The notes under the pieces are model-generated. The model saw nothing but the letters and a program-made list of their open reading frames with translations. It had not been told where the DNA came from and searched no databases. 64,000 bases of DNA, from positions 6,421,412-6,485,411 of the forward strand of contig NC_051102.1 in NCBI RefSeq assembly GCF_901709675.1, given 5' to 3'. This document shows positions 9,697 to 24,881 of this stretch, piece by piece; position 1 is the stretch's first letter; each line of letters opens with the position of its first letter. Source of the DNA: Syngnathus acus. Its lineage: Eukaryota > Chordata > Actinopteri > Syngnathiformes > Syngnathidae. Both the position numbers and the translations under genes were made by a program.

Positions 9697-12545
9697 CCCC
9701 CCCATCCCAGTTTTTTATTTGACCACCAAAACCCAGCCAACCGTTACTACAAAGAGAAGCTACGGGAGTATCGTGCCGCAGCCTCGAGGACTTCCTCACC
9801 TGCGCCGACGGAGTCCAGGACAGAGCAGCAGAGACCAGCCGCTCCTCCACGACCCCAGGTTACGTTCTCCCCGGCATCTCAAGCGCACAGTCAGGTGGAA
9901 GACACGCCGTCTGTCAAACGCAAGAGGAAAAGTAGATGGGGTTCCGAAGATGACAAAGTGGAGCTTCCCATTCCACCCATCGTTGTCCCCCAAGAGCTTG
10001 GCGTTCAAGACCCCAACGTACCATCTCTATCAGGTACTTACCATTACTAGTTAGAACATACTGGAAAACCCACAAGCGGCGTCTGGAGCGTAATGGTGCG
10101 GGTTCTCTGCAATTAATATTACGGTTCTGTTTTAGTTCAGGATCTTCAAGGTCTTGGTTATAAGAAGGGGAAGCCCGCCGGTCTTGTCGGTGTGACGGAG
10201 CTGTCTGATGACCAGAAGAGACAGCTCAAAGAGCAACAAGAGGTACATAGTTGTTGGTACACACTTGGTGAAAATGAAAAAAGCACTTTAGCCAGAAGGA
10301 AAAAAAAAAAATGTCACTCCTGATTTGTACTTTAATTAAATGCCACCCACTACACACACTTTGTAGATGCAAGAGATGTACGACATGATCATGAAGCACA
10401 AGCGCGCAATGGCCGAGATGCAGCAGATGTGGGAGAAGGCCATTAAAGACCACCAACACGAGTACGACAGTGACGAAGAGGTGGACCAGGAGGCCGGCAC
10501 CTGGGAGCATCGGCTTCGAAAAATGGAAATGGAGAAGACGCGAGGTAAGGCTGACAAGAATGAAAAGGCAGCGTTTATCTTCCAATCCTTATTATATTCG
10601 GAGTAACGCTGTTTCTTTATTTCGCTGATTTCCTCAGAGTGGGCAGAATCTCTGACAGATATGGGCAAAGGAAAACATTTCATTGGAGACTTCTTACCTC
10701 CTGAGGAGCTGGATAAGTTTATGGAGACTTTTAAAGCACTCAAGGTTAGCTGTTGTTGGAATTATCTCAATTATTTTTTGAATATGAACATATTTGTCTT
10801 CTCTCTAACTTCTTGTTTACCTTTTTTGTCCTTTTGTGAGGAAAATTAAAATGCCGTTATTTATTCCTTTGCAGGAGGGGCGGGACCCAGATTACTCTGA
10901 ATACAAAGAGTTTAAATTGACGGTGGAGAATCTTGGTTTCCGTATGCTGATGAAGATGGGCTGGAAGGAAGGCGAAGGTCTCGGCAGTGAAGGACAGGGC
11001 ATCAAGGCTCCTGTCAACAAGTGCGTATTTAGCGATACAGTCGTGGGTCCTTTTATTTTTTCTGTTTGCTGAGTTGAATGGACTTGCGTTACTGTGTCAT
11101 CCTGAATAGACAAAAAAAATATTGATTATGTCACAACCCATTTCAGTTTATTCCACTGCATTGAATTCATTTTTATGTGAGTGCAAAACAGTTTTGTTTT
11201 CTCACAGTTAAATGTGCTTGTAAAATAGTTTTCTTTTTTTCACCACTTTTGAAGTATTTGTAATCTCCGACTCAACGGCATTTACACGACAGCTAATATT
11301 TTCATTCGAGCTGGCCTTATTATTACTTAGAGATGCACCGATCCGATATCTGGATCGGATATCGGCCCCGATATCAACAAAATTGATGGATCGGGTATCG
11401 GAAAATGCAGCCGATCTGTGAGCCGATCCTTTCCTTAATCTATTGGGACGCGGGCTACGTCATACGTCAGCAGCACGTGTGCCGCGGCTACGTCATACGT
11501 CAGCAGCACGTGTGCCGCATGCCACGATAGTTTTCTAAACAAACGCAAACATGGAGCGAACGAAAGAGTCAGCTGTGTGGAGGTACTTTAAACTGAACAC
11601 GCCAACTAGCTCGACGGCAGTTTGTAATGTCCGCAAAGCTAATGTTGCCAGGGGTGGTGGTAGTACTGCCAGTTATAGTACTAGTACTAAGCGGAGCTTG
11701 TTTTCAGGGAGCACTTCTCATTGCTGCTTAAATGAGCATTTAGAGCATCAACAGGTCATGAGTGATGTGAAACGGCACCTAATGTTTACATGTTTACTAT
11801 TTATTTTAATATTTGGTTACTGTGTGCTTGATCACCCTTTCTATATTTGCCCAGTGCAGTTTCAGCTGCAACATTTGTATTTTTTTTTTTAAAGAAGTTT
11901 GTATCCTAATTTACTTGAATTTAAATGCTGATACACTTTATTGCTGCTGTTGCACAATTTTTGTTACAAATAAATAGTTCATTGCATGAATCTGCTTTAT
12001 CTTGTTACATTTTGTCTTAGGAATGAACTGTGTAGTCATGCCTGATGCCATTGCCTTTAGTCTTTTCTGTTCCACATGTAGAGGTATGTAGCTTGTTAAG
12101 TCAACCATAATATCGGATCGGTATCGGGTATCGACCGATACGCAAAGCCACAGCATCGGTATCGGTATCGAAACTGAAAAAGTCGGATCGGTGCATCTCT
12201 ATTATTACTGTAGAACCCAGTTGTTTGGGACATTTTATTTTTGGACTGGTTGGGTAATTAGTGACGGTCAAACTGACTCAAAGTTCATATGTGTCCGGTT
12301 GCAGGGGCACCACAGCGTCGAATGGCGCAGGGTTCGGCGTTGAACGTCCAGCTGAGCTGTCGAAAAGCGACGATGAGTATGACGCCTTCAGAAAGAGGAT
12401 GATGCTGGCCTACCGCTTTAGACCTAATCCACTGGTAACCTCACATCTGCTCTTTAGGCAGCATAACAACTGTAGGTAGTCATGATCACGGAATTTATTC
12501 AAACATTTCTTTTCGCAGAATAATCCACGGAGACCATATTACTGA
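6941..12545 (+). CDS. sugp1: SURP and G-patch domain protein SUGP1 (SF4)
   Basis: Nuclear spliceosome factor that works with SF3B1 in branch-site and 3' splice-site recognition. Fourteen exons: 6941-6959, 7717-7885, 8001-8107, 8236-8463, 8619-8730, 8804-8904, 9498-9609, 9711-10033, 10136-10242, 10367-10544, 10638-10744, 10875-11020, 12305-12434, 12519-12545; 621 residues against about 645 in human. SURP1 (about 177-235) contains [10 protein letters not shown] and [21 protein letters not shown]2 (about 250-305) contains [10 protein letters not shown] and [18 protein letters not shown] basic KRKRKSRWG near 352-360 resembles a nuclear signal and U2AF-ligand motif. The G-patch (about 530-578) has [16 protein letters not shown]. 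The protein ends NNPRRPYY, as in mammals. Intron 12 carries a hAT element and intron 1 a transposon relic. Confidence 0.97.
7240..7640 (+). mobile_element. Relic of hAT-type transposon 5' end in sugp1 intron 1
   Basis: An ATG at 7523 opens MPKRKCTF, and another frame continues FTEELEEKK. After a return to the first frame come [12 protein letters not shown] and then a stop. MPKRKC..FTEEL..CFR.GR.EYEAE is the usual start of a hAT-family transposase in fish genomes, so this is a frameshifted remnant. The preceding 7240-7350 sequence looks like the untranslated leader of the same repeat. Terminal repeats and target duplication were not identified, so the borders are approximate. Confidence 0.5.
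8586..8618 (+). promoter_or_regulatory. sugp1: Duplicated 3' splice-site block, copy 1 (before SURP1 exon)
   Basis: The last 33 bases of intron 4 contain a branch-site-like TACTGAT, a pyrimidine tract and the acceptor CAG at 8616-8618. They match the end of the intron before the SURP2 exon (9465-9497) at 30 of 33 positions by eye. Confidence 0.8.
9465..9497 (+). promoter_or_regulatory. sugp1: Duplicated 3' splice-site block, copy 2 (before SURP2 exon)
   Basis: The last 33 bases of intron 6 end in the acceptor used by the second SURP-encoding exon at 9498. They match 8586-8618 with three substitutions. A shared AGACTGGTGA also lies upstream of both copies (near 8563 and 9404). Confidence 0.8.
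11328..12201. mobile_element. Non-autonomous hAT element with BED-finger remnant
   Basis: An 874-bp insertion in sugp1 intron 12. Both ends carry the same 19-base terminal inverted repeat, TAGAGATGCACCGATCCGA. The insertion is flanked by the exact 8-bp duplication TTATTACT (11320-11327 and 12202-12209), the hAT signature. Inside, a reading frame from 11551 encodes a BED zinc-finger start (VWRYFKLN, then [18 protein letters not shown]), after which the transposase is deleted. The GATCGG/ATCGG-rich ends have internal repetition, and a ~33-bp unit is tandemly duplicated near 11453-11520. It cannot encode a full transposase, so movement would have required one supplied in trans. Confidence 0.93.
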
Positions 12546-12651
12546 CAGAAGACAGCTGCTTACGGAAATTAAAGGAAGCCGAAAACTCAATTCACTTCTA
12601 AAATTGGATTTCATTGCACAATAGGAATGGATTTATTTGCCTGTGTGCGTT

Positions 12652-12654
12652 TGT

Positions 12655-12691
<37 letters not shown>
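12652..12691 (+). repeat. (TG)n microsatellite in sugp1 3' UTR
   Basis: A near-perfect TG dinucleotide run directly downstream of the sugp1 stop codon. Confidence 0.9.
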
Positions 12692-12692
<1 letters not shown>

Positions 12693-12734
12693 ACAGGATA
12701 ACAAGGATGACTACCTGCAAGATTCCCCCTAAAT

Positions 12735-13011
12735 CAGTGGTTCTTAACCTTGTTGGAGGTACCGAACCCCAACAGTATTATATGCGGATTCACCGAATCA
12801 CTCTATAGTGATTTTTTTTCAATTTAAATTCAACACATCAATATTTATTACTGGTGCACAAAATGAGCTGTGTATCAACATCACCTTGTTCAAAGAAAGA
12901 AAAAAAAATAGTGTGACACAATAAATCAGGTATGTTCGGACCTCCGCCGAACCCCTCAGACCGACTCACCAAACCCCTAGGGTTCGATCGAACCCAGGTT
13001 AAGAACCACTG
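12735..13011. mobile_element. Short non-autonomous hAT element (copy 1)
   Basis: A 277-bp element starting CAGTGGTTCTTAACCT and ending with its inverted partner AGGTTAAGAACCACTG. It is flanked by an exact 8-bp duplication, CCCTAAAT (12727-12734 and 13012-13019). No coding capacity. It lies between the sugp1 stop and an AATAAA at 13091-13096, so it may form part of the sugp1 3' UTR. A second copy in the opposite orientation is at 21021-21333. Confidence 0.93.
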
Positions 13012-13090
13012 CCCTAAATATTAGCTTTCATTGAGGTTTGAATATCCCAACTGCTTCTGTATCACAATTACTGTACCGTATTACACACAA

Positions 13091-13096
13091 AATAAA
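13091..13096 (+). promoter_or_regulatory. sugp1: Possible sugp1 polyadenylation signal
   Basis: AATAAA about 545 bases after the sugp1 stop, beyond the inserted hAT element. Another AATAAA lies inside the element near 12921. Confidence 0.45.
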
Positions 13097-13639
13097 GACG
13101 CCCTTCGGTGAGACTACAATTTCAAAGTTCTCTGTTCCCTAATCCTTGTCTGCTTTAATTACATGATGTCAACATTTTTACTCTTCCCTGGTAATGAACG
13201 TAAATGATTGCAGTTTGGGGGAGCCTTGTTGCGAGAAAGGTGACAGATAAATGAAACCAGACCTCCACTATGCCATTCTCCAAGGGGCTTACTTGAGATA
13301 ATTATAACTCTTAACTCCAGCCAAGGAAAAGTCACTCTAGAATTGGCCAATGCATTAGTAAGTGGGGGGCTTGCTTTGCTTGTGTGTGTGGGGGGGAGTT
13401 GGTAGGCGTTTCCCCTGTAAGGTGAATAACGTTTTTTTTTTTTTAAGTGATGAATGAAACCGGCTCATAATTTGCAAATGTCTGCATGCCATCATGGAGG
13501 ATACACACTGGTGGCATCATGTTTCCAAAAAGCCATTCTGTTGGAATGTAAAAATAATGTTTTGTCTGAAAGTTTGCTTGTCGCGCTTGGACTTTGCATT
13601 TTTGCAAACTTTGATTTGACGCAGTAACGCGCTGACTGT

Positions 13640-13847
13640 CGGTGCGAGTTGACTCGAGTTTAGGGGGGAGGTAAACAAGATGGCGACGACCTGACTGGAG
13701 AGTAATACGAAGAGTCCGAACAAAACAACAAAAAAAGGAAAGAAATTATATGCAACTTGGTTCGATTTACATCATTTTTATTCTGAAGACCGACATTCAA
13801 GAAACGAATAAAGACTGGGACCAAGCAAAGACACAACAGGATTTTAG
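13640..13847 (+). other. stk11: Probable stk11 5' untranslated exon
   Basis: The sequence ends in a strong donor, TTTTAG then GTGAGTTTT, at 13847/13848. It contains no conserved coding sequence and sits about 1.2 kb upstream of the first stk11 coding exon. The 5' edge is a guess. A second untranslated segment could begin at the acceptor near 14503, after a T-rich tract. Confidence 0.5.
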
Positions 13848-15061
13848 GTGAGTTTTCCCGCAACTTGGCAATGAACTAGCTAGCTAGCAGTTTACATTGG
13901 GACCTGGACGCAACCCCTGTGAGCTGGATTTGTCTGGATGATGCTCCCGTCGTCAGTGCATGTTCTGGTTTAAGATAACGATACACACACCGACAGTTTC
14001 ATTTCATTCTTCCACCATTACCGGTAAATGGAAAGCGCTTGGCTTGACGTTTGTAGTGTCAATGATGGCTAGCAAGAGCTGCATTTCGCCGCTAGCTTTA
14101 CATGCGTGACGACGTTTTTACGCATCCAAATCCATGCTCGCTTTTTGTACTTCATAGTATTTTTTCTTTTCTTTGGAAACTTTGTGGACTAAGCCACATG
14201 TTTTGTTGAATGTGCACCCTGAAAATAATATTAAATGTGTGATACAGCAGGCTAGTTCATTCAAGGCTACGTTAGCATTCTGGCTAGCTATTAGTTCAGC
14301 ATAATATTTGTCATTGCTATATCATTTTATTTTATGTTAAACGCTCCAATTTAAGTGTTTTGTAATAATATCATTATTATGTGGGAAAAAGTCCCTCCCT
14401 AGGAACCCCCGTAACGGTCCATCCGATTTTTTGATTGGTTCAGAAGTGTGCAGTTTCATTAATGTTTAAATGACCCTCGTTTTTTTTTTGTTTTTTTTTT
14501 AAGGCAGCCTGCACCGTGGTGGAATGGAGGCCACCTGAAGCCGGGAGGAGCACACTTTCGGACGGCTTGGTCTTTCCACTTTAGCCCAGCTGCATGAAAT
14601 AAGCAGTGGAAGTGGGTTTGGATACAGTCCAAGTTTACATGTGTCCCGAGGCTGCCAATATTATTTATTCAGCATGGATCCTTGACAGAACTGTGCAACA
14701 TGGCCTTAAACCAGGGCTGGTGGCCCCTACATAAGGGTGAATCAAATTAATTAAGTGGGGGGAAAAAATAAATATATTTTTGTTGAAGTGCACTTGTCTC
14801 AAACAAAAGGCACATGATGAAACACTAACATAGTGGACCTAATACACTTTCACCTCAGTGTGCAGCTTTTTATTAATAAGAACAATAATGTTTACAAATC
14901 TAGACTGATCCCTACCTCAACCTGAGGTCTCCCTCTCCCATCTTCAGTATTTCTCTTACCTCTTATTTTTGGGCCAAGAGGTTAACAGTGGATTACTCGT
15001 CACCACCAGAAAGATTTGTTTCCAAGTAGTTTGCACACGAGGCTCACTCTGTGGATCAGTC

Positions 15062-19942
<4,881 letters not shown>

Positions 19943-20741
19943 CGCTCCACTCCTCCTCTTCAGTCTCTGTTGGCAGCAGCCCATCTGGTGAGTGATTCAA
20001 GTTTAAAGAAGAAGCTATCGTGGAGATAAAAACACGTTATCATGCAGATGGAGAGTAAAAAGGGGCATTCAGGGAGTGTAGCGAGAAGCTGTTATTGATA
20101 TTCAGCGAGTGCTACTATGACTCATCACTAAACTGCAGGAAAACGCACAGAATGTTTCCATCATCACAACTGGATTCACTGTAGCTGGGTCGTGTCTTTC
20201 GAGGCCCTATCGTGAGGGAGAGCAGCACCATACACCCCAGTTTTAAGCATTTTTCATTAAAATGTTTTGCAATGTTAATTCTAAGGGGAAAAATGTTTGA
20301 CCCTAAAATGATCATATAGCACGCATTTGCCGTCGCAAAAAATCCACCAGTAAGTGACGAGATGGCGGCAAAGCTCTACCTTTGTCTAAATGAAGCTCCA
20401 CCTCAGCGTCGAGCCAAGATGGTGGCAAAGCACAGTTTGAAATTTGCTGTTGTCTCTCAGTGCCCTGAATCGAGCCAAGAACAAATAAGACATTCTGTTG
20501 TTTCTGTAACAATCATGAAGTTGTCTCTTTCACACTGTGACATACACTCCCAGCGGGGGTTTGCTCATCAAGGCTGCAGTGCTCAGGAGATGCGGCGTGT
20601 AAATTGTTCCAGGCAATGACTCACCCCTAAGTCGACACCACTCACCTGCGCGATGTTTGCGTGGATGAGATGTTGCACGTCACATAATGATAGCGCTGTG
20701 TGCGAATGTGCGTCAATTTCCTGTCTCCCTTCTTCTTCTAG

Positions 20742-21020
20742 GTGGAGCTGTCCCCAGTCCTCGTCTGTCTGCAGCGGACACGCTTGTGAGAGAAACCTGC
20801 TGAAGTTGACGCCCATCGTGTCTCCGTGGAGCATCTGGCTTTTTAGAAACGTGTGCTCCGAGTTGTGAACGGGTGTAATTTTTACTTTCGATCTCCAGAA
20901 AGCTCTGGTAAAATTTCCATGGGAATTAAAAATGGAGCACTTCATTTTTTTTTCTTTTTTTAATATTCCAAGTTGGAAAATTTACATGAAATTCTTATGG
21001 AAATAAATAAATAAATAATA
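20742..21020 (+). other. stk11: Probable stk11 3' non-coding exon
   Basis: A donor CATCTG/GTGAGT lies 45 bases after the stk11 stop (19987/19988), and a matching acceptor TTCTTCTAG ends at 20741. AATAAA repeats at 21002-21014 could provide cleavage. Mammalian STK11 also has a non-coding last exon and C-terminal splice variants. The 3' border is approximate. Confidence 0.55.
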
Positions 21021-21333
21021 CAGTGGTTCTTAACCTGGGTTCGATCCAACCCGAGGGGGTCGGTCTCGGGTTCGGCAGAGCCTCCTCTATTTATTGTGTA
21101 AATTCGTGATGACGCAGAAGTCACACTGATTTCCTGGTATGTAATTTATTGTGAGTTCATGCATTGTGTTGGTTTTGTTCTTGGAACAAGGTGATGTTCA
21201 TGCACAGTTCATTTTGTGCACCAGAAAAATAATCTGTCTTGAATTTGAACAATTTTTTTTAAATTTTTACTAAAGAGAAAGCGCATATGAAACTGGTGGG
21301 GTTCGGTACCTCCAACAAGGTTAAGAACCACTG
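21021..21333. mobile_element. Short non-autonomous hAT element (copy 2)
   Basis: A 313-bp relative of the element at 12735, inserted the other way round: its left end CAGTGGTTCTTAACCTGGGT matches the reverse complement of the right end of copy 1. It ends GGTTAAGAACCACTG. The flanks AAATAATA and AAATAAGT give an imperfect 8-bp duplication. It begins just after the stk11 AATAAA cluster. Confidence 0.88.
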
Positions 21334-24300
21334 AAATAAGTAAAATTAATTATTAAATAAAAAAAATATTGTTAGTTGCTGCCCCTAGTTGAATTATCCA
21401 AATTCTGCCTAGTGGGAATGTGAACATTACATAACTCAAGAAAACTGGCAATATGCTAAAATCTATTTTCACCAACTCGAGGGACAGTCATGCCACTTGC
21501 AAAAATAGCAAAGTCAGACAAAATGGTCTTTTTTTTTTTTTTTTTTTTAGTAGTCTCGCAAATTCCCATGGAAAGTTTCCCACTGAAATCTCAGCCAGAA
21601 AGGACACAGGACACCTTCAAAACTCTTTCCTCCTAAGACAAATGATCACTTTCCCCTTGCACGTTGTCACTCCCTCAAACTGCTGACATCCGCCTCGTCA
21701 TGCCCGTCATCCCTCAGGCGAAGGCCGAAATGTTGCACCGAACCATTGACGAACCCGTCATTCACGTTTCATCTTTGCCGCTGTGTAGCAGATACTCAGA
21801 GCCGGAGTAGCGGGGTGGGGCTGGTGAAGGCGCAGCCAGGATGGCGTGGACACGGGCAGCATTAAAACAACTCTTCCCTCTTAAAGGTGGATTTTTTTTT
21901 TCTCTTTTTTTTCAACATAGGTATTTGCGGAGTCGGTAAAAGTGGCTTTTGACTACCTTTTTGGTTTTACAGAACCTTATCGCAGTTTAAAGGTACATCA
22001 TGATGCGAGAATATTCAAATGAAATGAGCAAATGTATTTTTCAATATGAATGGAAAGCTCTTTCAGCATTTATTTGTTGTCCTTGAAAGCGATCTTAAGG
22101 TTCAAGTACTTCTTTTTCGGCACTTATAGGGGAATTACATGTTCCTATTAATTTTGACAAAATTCTACTAGTTGACATCGAGCACTTAACTGGCAGCACT
22201 ACGAGCGTACATACGTGCAATAGTACGTGGATTGATTGAAAGCTGGATAGCAAGGACATGAAATAAATGTTGAAATAAGTTCTACCCGTGATATGTTCCT
22301 CACCAACATACAACCTGCATGCTGTACAAAGCTGGAAGAGGACAGACTGAAGTCTTGTGAGGGGAGTTCTGCTTTCCCTTTTAATTTTGTGTTTCCAATG
22401 AATATTTTTTAATTATTTATATAAAAAGATCCCAAAAGTCTTTTGTTGAATTTTGTTTTAAATTCAATTGGGAGTGCTTCGGTTGGGGCTCTCAAGAGTT
22501 GATTCGGGATGACCTCTCATTCTGATTTTTTCTTATATTCAACTCACATAATGATAGCTTATTAACCACTCGCTTATGCTACTGAAATGCTGAGAAATTT
22601 GTTTTTGCTCACATACACGAAACCCAATTCAGTAAATGAGCGCACACACTATTGAAAATATTCTGCCGCACAGATTAATAGACGGGCACATTTCATAAAT
22701 AAGATTTTATTTGTGTATGAGAGCCTTTCAACTGTGGGCGTGCGAGTGAGAGGGAACCCTGAATCATGTCCCTGACGTCCTCTCATCCTCATTTTGTATT
22801 TAGCAAGCGTCCGACAGTGTTTCATGCCTGCTAACATCTAATCCCATCACACCAGCGCGACTGCTGTCATCCACTCATCTTTCTCTAGCCCACCGGAGCA
22901 GCTGTGTTGTGCTAATCTCATGGGCAGGGGCCCCGCATCACCCCCACCCGCAGCCCCCTATTTGGAAGCAGAGTTTATCATCAGCCCCTTCCCTCCCCTC
23001 TGGGAGTACATCAGAGAGCAGGTGAGTCACGACTGTGGGAAGGAAGGGAGGGAGGAAGAGTGCTGCACTTTCTACGTCAGCAAGGTCAAACAGAATTGTT
23101 GTTTAAAATCACTCCATCCACCATTGAGTGAGTTGCCATTTTCCACGATAATTCTCACATCCACACGTGTTTTTGCAAATATGAGGATAAGCATAGAACT
23201 GCAAATTGAATTTATTATGGCATGGGGAAACAGTATGGCCGCTTATACTGTATGAGCAATAAAAATCATTAAATAGCATTTACATTAATGATAGCATGGA
23301 AAAGACCAGAGAAGTATCTTTTCTGTTTTTTGTCCTCCACAATTAATCCACTATGTGAATTTGTACATACAAAGCTCAACATGGGACAGACACACACCTT
23401 TGCAGCAATATCTCTAAACCACGAGTTGACAGTATTGCTACTCAAATGCTTTTTGTCTTCTCCTTTACTGCAGTCTAACTTGATTTTCATTGTATTATAC
23501 AGTGGGCAACTTATCTTCATACTCGTATGACTATTATGACAAAAAATCCCTGTACAGTTAAGATTTATGGTGGCGGCGGTTTGATCCTGGCCTATTCCAT
23601 TTAAAGGAAGGGTGGGGGGGGCACAAAATGAATAATGTTGCACATTGGAGGTACAATTGCACTATTTTTAAACTGAGGAAGACTTAAATGAATACTTTGT
23701 TCCATGATAAGATTTTGGTTTTAATTGATGCATCTGAAACTATATAGTCAGGGGAATTACCCCCAAAACTCCCATAAAGAAAAATCTGATAAAAAAGAGA
23801 AATCTGAAAAAAGTTGGGGGGGGGGGGTAAAAAAAACCATTCCCCAAACAGGTAAAAAAAAAATTATCTAGAAAGCAGGAAAAGAATAGCCCAAAAATAT
23901 TTTCTGGTGTACCTAATGTTTTGACCCGTAATGGTAATGAAAATATCCAAAGCGCAATGGGACAGAATTGTTTTGGTCTTGCTCCGTATAGAATTTCCTA
24001 CCAATATTTCTCAAAATATTTTTTTGAAAAGACAAAAATCCATCCAACATTGTGCAAAAAAAACACTCTTCACCATTGGTGGTGTCTAAAAGTCCCTTGT
24101 TGTCAAATACTCCCTTCACACAAACTAATACAAGAAGGACACTTGCGGAGGATATCGGGGTTTTTTTCATGACAGAAATCGTGACATGGATGTCTCTTCC
24201 CAACAAATTATTTCTTGTTTAAAACTATACAGTCTTTCAATGACACGCAGTTTCTGACATACAGTAATAATAGTAGTAGTAGCATGCGGTAAACTCACAA

Positions 24301-24881
24301 CTTGTTTCAAAATATTTCTAAAGATGGATGTGCTAAATTCTGTGATTCTGTGCAATATGTCGAGCAGGAAAGAGGCGTCAAAGCACATGGCATCACAGTG
24401 GAGATTCAGGTCTGAGAGGAAATGCGGCCATCGGTGAGGTTAGAATGTAATGTTCCCTCGCTGTATCGCAGTTTTTCTTTTTTGCCTGTGAGTATTGTTG
24501 GATGCTCTTTTTGAGTGTTACTGCTCGGGTGTGTTACACGAGCTGTGTTTGAAAGTTTAGAATGACTTTATGCTCATTTCCAATAGCCTGTCTATGACAT
24601 TTCACATTATTTGTTAGCCTTAAGCTAGTGGATTATGTCCATTTTTAGGCTTTGGTTGAGTGTTGGATTTCAGCTGAGAGTGACAAACAAGTAAGCTTTG
24701 CTATAAAATGAAGGAACTGGACTTTAAAAGCAAGTTTGTCTTTCAGTATGATTTAAGTGTTTGATAAAGTTTTTTTTTTTTTTTTTAAATAGCTTTGGGA
24801 GGGTTCACTGTATTTGTGATGAGCCACATGTCAGAATAATTGACCAAACATTTTCATAGATGAAAATCTAGGATACAAGAG
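21334..24881. other. stk11-cbarp convergent spacer
   Basis: About 3.5 kb between the stk11 3' end and the cbarp stop codon, mainly AT-rich. It must hold the cbarp 3' UTR (minus), but I could not place its end. There are T and G homopolymers (21531-21549, 23817-23827, 24770-24786). The only coding-like piece is the exon-shaped segment at 22889-23021, described separately. Confidence 0.5.
22889..23021 (+). other. Exon-like orphan segment
   Basis: A 133-bp GC-rich block bounded by a good acceptor (TTTCTCTAG ends 22888) and a good donor (GAGCAG then GTGAGTCAC). Two of three frames are open; one reads LMGRGPASPPPAAPYLEAE and then FPPLWEYIREQ. I recognise no family. It could be an alternative stk11 exon, a non-coding RNA exon or chance. 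Confidence 0.25.

Noticed and set aside
11551-11892. 113-residue ORF as a host gene
   Set aside because: It lies wholly within a hAT element with target duplications and is a truncated BED-finger transposase start.
14969-15061. In-frame upstream ATG for stk11
   Set aside because: The extra 31 residues have no family counterpart, and [10 protein letters not shown] at 15062 fits the usual N-terminal length.
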